Assembly: GCA_017743605.1 (NCBI GenBank)
Contig: JAGHYO010000010.1
Location: 1-24,201 of the forward strand
Origin: Thermoflexus sp.
GTDB lineage: Bacteria > Chloroflexota > Anaerolineae > Thermoflexales > Thermoflexaceae
Reading direction: 5' to 3'
Length of the DNA: 24,201 nucleotides
A program made the translations under genes and the position numbers. The notes under the pieces were generated by a model. The model had not been told where the DNA came from. It saw only the letters and a list, made by a program, of their open reading frames with translations, and did not search any database. Position 1 is the stretch's first letter, and every line of letters begins with the position of its first letter. Below are positions 10,404 to 17,735 of the stretch, in pieces.

Positions 10404-10824
10404 GACCTTTCGGAGGGCTGAGGAAACTTGAACGGATCGATAACCTCGCTCTGGAAGCCCCAACGTGGTCAAGAACCGGAGAACCCGACAGGGTAGCCCA
10501 AAATCCCGCTGTAAAGACGGTGCGGCTGACCGAGTCCCTCGGCCAAAAGTCCGATCCACGGAAGCACAGAAGGAATTGACCCTGAAAGCGGATCGAGAAA
10601 GGGCAAGTGGAGGGGCGCTGCATCGCCCGTTTGGCGTCTCGATCCCGACAGTTTTGTGATGGATTCAAAAAGTAAATTCTTTCCATTGCCGCTACACGGC
10701 CACCTTCTGAAGCGGTAGAGGTTCTGTAGGTGGATGAAATGTGTGGTCTCTTGGGGCGCAAGGAAAGGGAACTTTAGACCTGGACCGTCTGGAACGCATA
10801 TCATCCGTCACAATTTGAACGCTA
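10404..10824 (+). mobile_element. IS1-family element, copy 1 (dead, internally deleted)
   Basis: This stretch aligns along its length with the second IS1 copy at 12243-13020. It contains the RBS GGAGGG (10413-10418), the CxxC zinc-finger coding zone, the helix-turn-helix zone, and the junction zone with five A's (10667-10671). The transposase frame is destroyed: a short deletion after the RBS, stops in the first half, and about 340 bp of the catalytic half missing. The text jumps from the DDE entry region to the right end. The right inverted repeat (TAGCGTTCAAATTGTGAC on the minus strand, ending at 10824) is recognisable; the left repeat is not. Confidence 0.8.
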
Positions 10825-10825
10825 T

Positions 10826-10981
10826 CTGAAAGATTTTCAGGAAAGGGGGCAGCAAGCGGCCCAGGACTTTGCAGAGAAGCACACCTTGCGTTTTCTGCTT
10901 GCTTTTATGCAAGCTCATCATATCCCAATCCCTGGCAAAGGGCAGCCCTCGAAGGCTCAAATCGGGGAGGATCTGCATTAG
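10826..10981 (+). pseudogene. Unrecognised ORF tail truncated by IS1 copy 1
   Basis: Directly after the IS right end an open frame reads LKDFQERGQQAAQDFAEKHT and continues for 51 residues to a TAG at 10979-10981. The amphipathic, charged composition looks protein-coding and its codons are less GC-biased than the core genes. Beyond the TAG the frame continues with plausible sequence (RLRERRALGQPVF), so the TAG may itself be a nonsense mutation. No start codon survives and I cannot assign a family; chance coding is possible. Confidence 0.35.
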
Positions 10982-11561
10982 CGTCTCCGAGAACGACGAG
11001 CATTAGGGCAACCTGTGTTCTCCTCCTCTCCGAAATTTATAAAGAGAGGAGGAAAGCACTCAGGGATTCGAGGAACCGAAGGCGATGGAAGGCTGAATCC
11101 CCAGTCTGTGTTCTCTCTCGCGAGCAGAGGAGCCAACCCGACGCCGTGAGAACGGGGGACGGATTTCCCCCAGGGGACACCGTGCCGCGACCCCCCTAAG
11201 CCCCGCGGAGGACCACCCGGGATGCGTGGAGACCAGGCTCCTTCGTAACCTTCCTGCCTGTGAAAGCGGTATAAATGGTGAATCACCGGAGATCCCGTGA
11301 GGGCCAGGATCCGGGAGAGGTCCGCTGGTGGAGGCGGATCGGTGTTCCCGTCCCGCCTGCGATGCGGATGGCCTGCCGGCGGAGGGGCCGGGTTCAGGGT
11401 CTGGGGCGCTTTCCTCGATCTTTCCCTCTCATGGGTATCTCCGCTTTCCGGGGATCTCCGCGCGCGGGGTTCCGTGGGCGGGGTCGACCTCACGGCGCTT
11501 TGTCGGCGGGTGACCCGGAACCCATTCTCCTAAAAGGAGGTGTCCGATATGCATTGCGGGT
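10982..11561. other. Gene-poor spacer with a 10-bp inverted repeat and a hairpin RBS
   Basis: No credible gene. TCCTCCTCTC (11021-11030) pairs perfectly with GAGAGGAGGA (11044-11053) across an AT-rich 13-base loop. A TATAAA at about 11270 could be a -10 but has no good -35. At the right edge CTCCT-AAA-AGGAG (about 11528-11540) is a small hairpin that buries the ribosome-binding site of the next gene. Open frames at 11275-11694 have random-looking composition. Confidence 0.45.
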
Positions 11562-12245
11562 GTGCTTCGTTTCGGAGTGTGGTTGTTGGTCCTGGGGGCC
11601 CTCAGCGCGTGCAGTGGTATACCGATCACGCCCCCCGTCACCTTCGTGCCGCTGCCTACCCCTACCTCCAAACCTACCATCCCGGCGACGGTGAAGCTGA
11701 TCGACCCCTCATACGGGCCGATAAACGGGAACGGCGTGTCCCCTAACCCGACCCCCACGCCGACAGCGACGAAGACGCCGACGCCCACGCCCTCCCCGAC
11801 GGCGACGGCTACCCAAACCCCGACTCCCAAGCCGACAATGACGCCAACCCCGATCTCCAATGTTGACTTGGGGATCTTCAAGACGTTCCAGTGCCCCTTC
11901 CCCGGCATATTGTGCACGTTCACGCTGGTTGTCACCAACTACGGCCCAGGGATCTACAGCGGCCCCCTCACGGTCACCGACAAGACCGACCCGCCCTGGT
12001 CCACCGTCATCGCCTACGGCCAAGCCTAAGGCGACCACTGCCCCTTGATCGAGGGCAGCGACGCGAGCCTGTTGACCTGCTCCGTGCCCTCGGTCACCCT
12101 AAGCCCCGGTGACACTTATATCTTCACCTTCTATGTCTACTTCGGCGTCACGGGACATAGCCCGACCTTCAAGAACTGCGCCAGCCTGCCTGGGGACATG
12201 AACCCGGGTAACGATCAGTACTGCATCGTGGTCGAGCCGCAGTAG
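11562..12245 (+). pseudogene. DUF11-like secreted lipoprotein, interrupted by in-frame TAA
   Basis: From GTG 11562 the frame gives a lipoprotein signal (MLRFGVWLLVLGALSAC, lipobox LSAC, Cys17), a spacer, and a Pro/Thr/Ala-rich linker of TPTPTP and TATAT units (about residues 60-98). A beta-rich DUF11/CARDB-like domain follows (VDLGIFKTFQC, FTLVVTNYGPGIYSGPLTVTDKT). TAA at 12027-12029 interrupts it, yet the same frame resumes with GDHCPLIEGSDASLLTC and runs to TAG 12243-12245, completing the domain. The best RBS, AAGGAGGTG, precedes ATG 11549, which is out of frame, so a start-proximal frameshift is also likely. The final stop codon is the first three bases of the IS1 element. Probably cell-surface in origin and now inactive. 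Confidence 0.7.
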
Positions 12246-13020
12246 TGTTAAAATTGGGACTGACATATTGGAGGGATGAAGATGATCCAGGAGACCCGAA
12301 CGTATCAATGCACTCGCTGTGGAAGCCCTAACATCGTCAAGAACGGAAGGACCCGATATGGTAGCCCAAAATATCACTGTAAAGACTGCGGGGCTTACCG
12401 AGTGCTTCAGCCAAAAGTCCGGTACACAGAAGAGCAGAAGGAATTGATCCTGAAAGCATATCGAGAAAGGACAAGTTTAAGGGCGCTGCGTCGCTTGTTT
12501 GGCGTCTCCATCCCGACCGTTTTGCGATGGATTCAAAAAAGTGAATTCTTTGCCTTCCATCGTGGCGACGCTGCAACCTCCTGAAGCGGGAGAGGTTCTG
12601 GAGGTGGATGAAATGTGCAGTTTTGTGGGTCGCAAGGAAACCAAAGTTTGGGCCTGGATCGTTGGATGTCGTAGGGCTCGTCCGGTAGTAGAATGAGGAG
12701 TCGGGGATCGGAGTGCGGAGACGTGTCGTCCGGTGATGGGAAGCCCTTCCCGAGCCTGATCGTGGGGGTTATCATTGTAGTGCCTTCTGGTCGGCTTATG
12801 GTTTCGTTTTCCTGCAGGCGGGCGTTGGTATGTGGAGAGGGGAACGGGGCGATGGGTGGATACTGAGGGATGGCACGGCACAATGCGGCGGCGATGCGCC
12901 GCTTGTGTTTGCGAGAGTGGGTCTTGTTCCCGGTCGCTTGAGGGGCGGGATCTGATGGCCCGATGGTTTGGGGTGACCGACGACCTGGAATTCGCATCAT
13001 CCGTCAAAATTTGAGCACTA
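12243..13020 (+). mobile_element. IS1-family insertion sequence, copy 2 (778 bp, inactive)
   Basis: The ends are imperfect inverted repeats: TAGTGTTAAAATTGGGACTG on the left, and TAGTGCTCAAATTTTGACGG read inward from 13020 on the right (16 of 21 identical counting one further base). The resulting length of 778 bp is close to that of IS1. The transposase is broken (separate entry). No 8-9 bp target duplication is seen (left flank ends GAGCCGCAG, right flank begins TCTCAGTAA). So the flanks have probably been rearranged, perhaps by recombination with another copy. Confidence 0.85.
12276..13014 (+). pseudogene. IS1-family transposase, frameshifted and nonsense-mutated
   Basis: The N-terminal half (12276-12584) encodes the zinc-ribbon YQCTRCGSPNIVKNG...YHCKDCGAY and a helix-turn-helix (LRALRRLFGVSIPTVLRWIQK), as in InsA. 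A run of six A's (12535-12540) shifts the frame; with five A's, as in copy 1, the reading continues into LPSIVATLQPPEAGEVLEVDE MCSFVGRKE, the start of the DDE domain. TGA at 12694 then interrupts RARPVVE/GVGDRSAETC. Further stops or shifts occur between 12739 and 12825, where FWSAYG is in another frame. The C-terminal RWYVERGTG...HGTMRRRC...SRSLEGRDLMARWF is recognisable to about 13000. The A6 run recalls IS1 frameshift sites, but recoding here would need +1, and other lesions kill the gene anyway. Confidence 0.82.
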
Positions 13021-13115
13021 TCTCAGTAATGAGGGATAAGCCAATGAAAGAGCCTAAAATCCAAATCCTGGGAATTTACAGGGTTGATCTAACCGAATAA
13101 ATCATAGAAGAAGCC

Positions 13116-13496
13116 ATGAAAATGAAATATAGTGGTATAAATCTATCGGAAATCGAGATCAGGAAAGCCAAAGAGGCTGTCCTGGAAGAGCTTTCTTCAG
13201 TTGTCCTAATCGATGTTCTCGTAACCAACCCGGATGAGCGGTTTAACTTAGGAGACTTTGGGCAACCCGGCTCTGACCAAGCGCCCTACGATGAAGTGTA
13301 TCTCTCACTTGACGGATTATCCATGATATCTCATGATAAACCGCCCACAAGCGACAGCTTTCGTCTCGCCTTTTTTCTGCATTTCTTTGATCCAACCAAG
13401 CCACTAAAGACCAGCTATGGTGAGATTCCAGCCCCGCCGATTCGCGATATGCCTGAACATTACAAAAAGATGATACCTTATTGTCCTGTAGATTAG
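13116..13496 (+). CDS. AT-rich cassette ORF of unknown function, possibly truncated
   Basis: A 126-residue predicted cytoplasmic protein with no family I recognise. It opens with a helix rich in Glu/Lys (NLSEIEIRKAKEAVLEELSS) and a beta-like VVLIDVLVTN, then a mixed segment ending MPEHYKKMIPYCPVD. No signal peptide or membrane segment. The same frame extends upstream to ATG 13044 (MKEPKIQILGIYRVDLTE), preceded by GAGGGA, but TAA 13098-13100 separates the two parts. The original gene was probably ~150 residues, and a GAA-to-TAA change broke it unless ATG 13116 is now used. Base composition is far more AT-rich than neighbouring core genes. The stop is 8 bases before an attC-like site, marking it as an integron gene cassette. 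Confidence 0.6.
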   Translation: MKMKYSGINLSEIEIRKAKEAVLEELSSVVLIDVLVTNPDERFNLGDFGQPGSDQAPYDEVYLSLDGLSMISHDKPPTSDSFRLAFFLHFFDPTKPLKTSYGEIPAPPIRDMPEHYKKMIPYCPVD

Positions 13497-13504
13497 CAGA
13501 TGCT

Positions 13505-13584
13505 GCTTAACACACGGCTGTAGCGAGCTGCCTCTCACATCGGCTTCGCTCACGCCTGCGCGGCTAAGCCGTAGATCGCTAGGC
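13505..13584 (+). other. Integron attC-like recombination site
   Basis: The R'' box GCTTAAC (13505-13511) fits RYYYAAC exactly. The R' box GCTAGGC (13578-13584) differs from GTTRRRY by one base. Inside them ACGGCT-G-TAGC (13514-13524) pairs with GCTA-AGCCGT (13563-13572), leaving one extrahelical G, the asymmetry typical of the L''/L' stem. The L'-R' spacer is 5 bases (AGATC). Total length is 80 bp and it begins 8 bases after an ORF stop, as in gene cassettes. The R' substitution (T to C in GTT) suggests it is inactive or decaying. No integrase or attI is in the window. Confidence 0.68.
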
Positions 13585-13781
13585 GACAGAGGCGTTCAAA
13601 AGGATGCGTGAGGAGGGCCGATACCACTCAACCTGTAGCTTAGGGAGCATCTTAGAATTGCTTGCCGGGGGATTTCAAGTATACTTTAGCCTCCTGCAAT
13701 CGAAGTTGGCCATCCCGATGGGTGGTTCCCATCCGGATTCTGGGACAAGAGGGCACAGTGGGTCAACCGATCCCTTGCCGA
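13585..13781. other. Spacer between attC and the IS5 relic
   Basis: No gene is seen. An imperfect hairpin CCGATGGG/CCCATCCGG lies near 13716-13736 and could be near the original end of the IS5-type element. There is no second cassette ORF and no second attC. Confidence 0.4.
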
Positions 13782-14251
13782 CCCTACCCTACCGACCTCA
13801 ACGACGCCGAACGGGAACGGAGCGCTCCCCACCTCCCGCTGTGGCGGTCGCCGCGAGGCCGGCGCCGGGTGCATGATGATCGAAAGATTTGAATGCGATC
13901 TTTTACGTGCTGCGGACGCGTTGCGCCGGGCATGTGCTGCCGCACGATTTTCCTCCCCGGCAGACGGTTTATCATGATTTTCGCCTGTGGCGGTGTGGCG
14001 GAAAGATGGGAGGTGGGAGCGCATTCGCGAGGCCCTTCGAGGCCAGGTGTGGGCCGCGTGGGGGGCGCGATCCGAAACCCGGCGAGGCGATTCTGGGTTG
14101 CTCATCAGCAAAAGCGACGGAAAAGCGGTGGATGATGGAGCGGACCTTCGCCGGGCTGGGCCAGTATCGGCGGCTGAGCCAAGACGAGGAGGCCCTTCCG
14201 GAGACCAGCGAACCCCGGATCGATGGGGCGATGATCCGCGGGATGGCTTGA
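13782..14251 (+). pseudogene. IS5-family transposase relic
   Basis: Three frames must be joined to follow the protein. First PYPTDLNDAERERSAPHLPL (from 13782), then NAIFYVLRTRCAGHVLPHDF and PPRQTVYHDFRLWR (about 13889-13990), then WRKDGRWERIREALRGQV. After an apparent central deletion of roughly a hundred codons between about KATEKR and RWMMERTF, it resumes with the C-terminal ERTFAGLGQYRRLSQDEEA and ends at TGA 14249-14251. These blocks are characteristic of IS5-group transposases (DAIFYVLRTGCAW, ERTFAWLGRYRRLSKD). At least two frameshifts plus the deletion of the DDE centre make it dead. Inverted repeats were not identified. Confidence 0.83.
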
Positions 14252-14383
14252 CCTCTGGCCCGCATCCAGGCCAACAATCCGAATCTCTCTGAAGCCGACA
14301 GCGCCTCCGCTCGCTTTGCTCGCTCCGGCGCTGCAGCGGAGCCGCGACGCGCTGATTCTACGCTTCGCACGGAGCGCGAACCG
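14252..14383 (+). other. Hairpin-rich upstream region of asd
   Basis: About 130 bp. GCTCCG (14322-14327) pairs with CGGAGC (14337-14342) around a CGCTGCAGCG palindrome, preceded by a direct repeat of GCTCGCT units (about 14309-14324). No clear promoter. The only RBS candidate for asd is GGAG about 10 bases before ATG 14384. The hairpin may be a terminator remnant or an IS boundary. Confidence 0.4.
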
Positions 14384-15439
14384 ATGAGCCGCCAGCCTTC
14401 CTTCCGCGTTGCCATTCTGGGGGCCACCGGGATGGTGGGCCAGTGGCTGGTCCATCTGTTGGATCGCCACCCATGGTTCCGGGTGGTGGCCCTGACCGGG
14501 TCCGATCGCTCGGTGGGGCGGCCCTACGGCGAGGCGTGCCGCTGGCTGCTCGGCGCGCCGATGCCCGAGTGGGCGGCCCGCATGCCCGTCCTCCCCACGG
14601 AGCCGGGCTTCGAGGCGGAGCTGGTCATCTCCGCCCTCCCCTCGGAGATCGCCCGGGAGGCCGAACCCCGTTTCGCTGCCGCCGGCTATCGAGTGGCGAG
14701 CAACGCCTCTGCCTACCGCATGGCCTCTGACGTCCCCCTGCTGATGCCTGATGTGAACTTCGATCACCTTGCCCTGCTCTCCCGCCAGCGAAACGAGCGG
14801 GGCTGGACGGGGGCCCTCCTCACCAACCCGAACTGCACTACCACCGCAGCCGTCCTCCCCTTGAAGGCCCTGATGCCCTATGGCGTCCGGCGGGTCCACC
14901 TGGTCAGCCTGCAAGCCCTCTCCGGCGCCGGCTACCCCGGGGTCTCTGCCCTGGAGATCGTCGACAACATCCTCCCGCATATCCCGGGTGAGGAGGAGAA
15001 GCTCGAAACGGAGCCCCGGAAGCTCCTGGGCCGGCTGATGGACGAGGCGGTGGAAGAAGCGCCCATCCTCCTCAGCGCCCAGACCAGTCGCGTCCCGACC
15101 CTGGACGGCCATCTGGTGTGCCTCTCGGTGGAGCTGGAGGAGCGGATCTCGCCGGAGCAGGCGATGGCGGCCATGGCCGCCTACCGTCCGCCGGAGGAGG
15201 TCGCTGATCTCCCCACCGCGGTCCCCACGCCCATCGCGGTGCGCCGGGAGCCGGACCGTCCGCAGCCGCGCCTGGACCGCCTGGCCGGTGGGGGGATGAG
15301 CGTGGTCGTCGGCCGGGTGCAGCCCTGCCCTGTCTTCACCCTCAAGTTCGTTGCCCTGACCCACAACACCATCCGGGGGGCGGCGGGCGCCGCGCTCTTC
15401 AACGCCGAGGCCCTCCTGCGCTGGCTGGGGCGGGCGTAA
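14384..15439 (+). CDS. asd: Aspartate-semialdehyde dehydrogenase, archaeal/fungal type
   Basis: A 351-residue NAD(P)H-dependent enzyme that reduces aspartyl-4-phosphate to aspartate semialdehyde, the branch point to lysine/diaminopimelate, threonine, methionine and isoleucine. The Rossmann motif is AILGATGMVGQ (10-20). The catalytic Cys151 lies in LLTNPNCTTTAAVLPL. SLQALSGAGYPGV (175-187) and SAQTSRVPTLDGHLVCLSVE carry the substrate-binding and His regions. The TTTAAV and SGAGYPG forms are typical of the archaeal/fungal subgroup rather than the classical E. coli type. ATG 14384 has a weak GGAG upstream. It is the first intact gene after the decayed island. Confidence 0.95.
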   Translation: MSRQPSFRVAILGATGMVGQWLVHLLDRHPWFRVVALTGSDRSVGRPYGEACRWLLGAPMPEWAARMPVLPTEPGFEAELVISALPSEIAREAEPRFAAAGYRVASNASAYRMASDVPLLMPDVNFDHLALLSRQRNERGWTGALLTNPNCTTTAAVLPLKALMPYGVRRVHLVSLQALSGAGYPGVSALEIVDNILPHIPGEEEKLETEPRKLLGRLMDEAVEEAPILLSAQTSRVPTLDGHLVCLSVELEERISPEQAMAAMAAYRPPEEVADLPTAVPTPIAVRREPDRPQPRLDRLAGGGMSVVVGRVQPCPVFTLKFVALTHNTIRGAAGAALFNAEALLRWLGRA

Positions 15440-15471
15440 CCCGGGGTCCTTGAACCGGCCGGTCGCCCCTA

Positions 15472-15500
15472 CGCCCTGCACCCTCTCCGTAACGTATAAT
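15472..15500 (+). promoter_or_regulatory. Possible promoter for acyl-CoA dehydrogenase/ETF genes
   Basis: A perfect -10 hexamer TATAAT lies at 15495-15500, 62 bp before the acyl-CoA dehydrogenase start in an otherwise GC-rich gap. The hexamer at the 17-bp -35 position is CGCCCT, a poor match. If used, it would need an activator or a relaxed -35. Confidence 0.45.
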
Positions 15501-15561
15501 GGTCCCCGGAGCGGCCTTCCCAGGCCGCGTGAACCTTCGGGATCCTTCGGGAGGAAACCCC

Positions 15562-16779
15562 ATGAACTTTCGCCTGGGTGATGAGCACCGGATGGTCCAG
15601 CAGATGATCCGCGAGTTCGCCGAGCGGGAGGTCCGCCCCATCATTAAGGAACACGACCGCGCCCAGGAGCCCATCCCCTGGCTCTTCGAACGCATGGCCG
15701 CCCTGGGGTTGCTGGGGATCTGCATCCCGGTGAAATACAGCGGCGCGGGCATGGACTACATCTCGCTGGGGTTGGCTTGCGAGGAGCTGGAGCGCATCGA
15801 CAGCTCCCTGCGCGTGGTGATGTCCGTCCACGTGGCCCTGAACTCCCTCTCTCTGTTGCAGTGGGGGACGGAGGAGCAGAAACAGCGCTATCTGGTCCCC
15901 CAGGCGAAGGGGGAGAAGATCGCCGCTTACGCCCTGACGGAACCCGGCGCTGGCTCCGACGCCGCGGCCATCCGCACCACCGCAAAGCGCCAGGGGGATG
16001 TCTACATCCTGAACGGGGAGAAGACCTGGATCAGCCTGGCCGACCTGGCCGACCACTTCCTGGTGATCGCCAAGACCGACCCGGAGAAGGGCCACCGCGG
16101 CATGTCGGCCTTCATCGTGGAGCGCTCCTTCCCCGGGGTGAAGACCGGGACCATTCATGGCAAGCTGGGGGTGCGGGCAGGGAACACCGGGTGGATCGTC
16201 TTTGAGAACACGCCGGTGCCTGTGGAGAACCGCCTGGGGGAGGAGGGGGAAGGCTTCTACATCGCCATGGCGGCCCTGGACAACGGGCGCTACACTGTGG
16301 CGGCGGGGGCCACTGGCCTGATCCGGGCCTGCGTGGAGGCCTCGGTGAAATACGCCAACGAGCGGATGACCTTCGGCCGGCGCATCGGGGAGCACCAGCT
16401 GGTCCAGGAGATGCTCGCCAAGATGGCCGCCAACTACGAGATCGCCCGTCTCCTTTACCTGCGGGCGGGCTGGATGAAGAACATGGGCCTGCGGAACACC
16501 CGGGAGACCAGCCTGGCTAAATGGTTCGCCACCGAGGCCGCCGTCCAGGCTGCCCTGGACGCCATCCAGATCCACGGGGCTTACGGCTACAGCGACGAAT
16601 ACGATGTGGAGCGCTACCTGCGCAACGCCAAGGGGGAAGTGATCTACGAGGGCACGAGCCAGATCCACACCATCCTCCAGGCGGAATACGCTTTGGGCTA
16701 CCGGAAGGACCGCCCGCTGCGCTGTGAGCTGCCTGCCTACGACCCCGAGGCTTGGCGCGCGGAGCCAGTGATGGTCTGA
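15562..16779 (+). CDS. Acyl-CoA dehydrogenase
   Basis: A 405-residue FAD enzyme that introduces the alpha-beta double bond in acyl-CoA and passes electrons to ETF. The start at 15562 follows GGGAGG; an earlier in-frame ATG at 15499 lies in the promoter region. Motifs: [15 protein letters not shown] (123-137) at the FAD/substrate site, [13 protein letters not shown] (156-168), [12 protein letters not shown] near 242-253, [12 protein letters not shown] (271-282), and [19 protein letters not shown] with catalytic Glu363 in IYEGTSQIH. Glu in that position fits short/medium-chain, butyryl-CoA-type dehydrogenases. Chain-length specificity cannot be fixed by eye. etfB and etfA follow on the same strand. 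Confidence 0.95.
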   Translation: MNFRLGDEHRMVQQMIREFAEREVRPIIKEHDRAQEPIPWLFERMAALGLLGICIPVKYSGAGMDYISLGLACEELERIDSSLRVVMSVHVALNSLSLLQWGTEEQKQRYLVPQAKGEKIAAYALTEPGAGSDAAAIRTTAKRQGDVYILNGEKTWISLADLADHFLVIAKTDPEKGHRGMSAFIVERSFPGVKTGTIHGKLGVRAGNTGWIVFENTPVPVENRLGEEGEGFYIAMAALDNGRYTVAAGATGLIRACVEASVKYANERMTFGRRIGEHQLVQEMLAKMAANYEIARLLYLRAGWMKNMGLRNTRETSLAKWFATEAAVQAALDAIQIHGAYGYSDEYDVERYLRNAKGEVIYEGTSQIHTILQAEYALGYRKDRPLRCELPAYDPEAWRAEPVMV

Positions 16780-16899
16780 ACATGCCCTGAACCCATCTAT
16801 GCCATGTTCTCCCAGGAGACTGCGAGATCCCGGCGCGCCGGGCCCCGGGAGGCGGAGCAGGGAAGGCTCTCCCATCCTCCGGCACACAGGAGAGCTTCT

Positions 16900-17694
16900 A
16901 TGCACATCGCGGTGCTGATCAAGCAGACCCCGGATACCACCGCGGCCCTCACGGTGGACGCGTCCGGGCGTGTCTCGTGGGGAGATGCGCCGCTGATCGT
17001 GAACCCCTGGGACGAGTTCGCCATTGAGGAGTCCCTGCGGTTGAAGGAGAAGTTCGGCGGCAAGGTCACCGTGATCACCATGGGGCCGGAATCCGCGAAG
17101 GAGGCCCTCAAGCAGGCAGTGGCCATGGGGTGCGACGAAGCCGTCCTCCTTCACGACCCTGCCTTCGAGGGCTCAGACATGGTGGTCACGGCCACCATCC
17201 TGGCCGCCGCTATCCGCAAGCTGGGAGCGGTGGACCTGGTCTTCATGGGCAAGGAGAGCGTGGATGGGAATTCCGCGCAGGTCCCGCCGGCCCTCGCCCG
17301 TCGCCTCGGCTGGCCGTTGCTGGCCTATGTAGGGAAGATCCGCGAGATCGATCCCGCCGGGCGGACCATCGTTGTGGAGCGGATCCTGGAGGAGGGCCGC
17401 CAGGTGGTGCGGGCGCCTCTTCCGGCCGTCCTCAGTGCGATGCAGATGAACGAACCCCGCTATCCCTCTTTTATGGGCATCCGCAAGGCCGCCCGGATGC
17501 AGATCCCGGTCTGGACGGCCGCGGATCTGGGGCTGACACCGGAGCAGGTCGGCGCGGCCGCCTCCGCCGCCCGCTGGCCCTCCGTTTTTGCGCCCCCCAA
17601 GCAGGAGATCCAGTGCGAGTTCATCCAGGGCGAGTCCCCTGAGGAGATCGCCCGGATCCTGGTGGATCGCCTGCTCGCGGAGAAGGTGCTATAG
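16900..17694 (+). CDS. etfB: Electron transfer flavoprotein, beta subunit
   Basis: A 264-residue partner of EtfA. The heterodimer takes electrons from acyl-CoA dehydrogenases and gives them to ETF-quinone oxidoreductase or another acceptor; the beta subunit normally binds AMP. Visible are HIAVLIKQTPDT at the N-terminus, NPWDEFAIEESLRLKE (about 35-50), VTVITMGPESAKEALKQAVA (57-76), and MGKESVDGNSAQVPPALA near 117-134. ATG 16900 has AGGAGAG upstream; an in-frame ATG at 16804 would add 32 unusual residues. The 120-bp gap after the dehydrogenase holds a perfect palindrome CCCGGCGCGCCGGG (16829-16842). etfA follows 41 bp downstream. Confidence 0.95.
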   Translation: MHIAVLIKQTPDTTAALTVDASGRVSWGDAPLIVNPWDEFAIEESLRLKEKFGGKVTVITMGPESAKEALKQAVAMGCDEAVLLHDPAFEGSDMVVTATILAAAIRKLGAVDLVFMGKESVDGNSAQVPPALARRLGWPLLAYVGKIREIDPAGRTIVVERILEEGRQVVRAPLPAVLSAMQMNEPRYPSFMGIRKAARMQIPVWTAADLGLTPEQVGAAASAARWPSVFAPPKQEIQCEFIQGESPEEIARILVDRLLAEKVL

Positions 17695-17735
17695 CAGGCA
17701 GCCCATCTGGATCGAACCGGCTGGGAGGATCCATT

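Noticed and set aside
11275..11694. 139-codon plus-strand frame before the DUF11 lipoprotein
   Set aside because: Arg/Pro/Ser-rich composition, no RBS, and it overlaps the recognisable lipoprotein frame.
11740..11850. Repetitive CCGACxCC tract, possible microsatellite or CRISPR
   Set aside because: It is the codon-level trace of a Pro/Thr/Ala linker in the lipoprotein frame. There are no regular spacers.
12477..13007. Minus-strand 176-codon frame over IS1 copy 2
   Set aside because: The plus strand of the same DNA encodes recognisable IS1 transposase blocks. The minus frame has no RBS or motif.
14298..14375. Second attC site upstream of asd
   Set aside because: It has hairpins and GCTCGCT repeats but no RYYYAAC or GTTRRRY boxes.
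14105..15481. 458-codon minus-strand frame opposite asd
   Set aside because: Antisense artefact. asd has intact catalytic residues on the plus strand.
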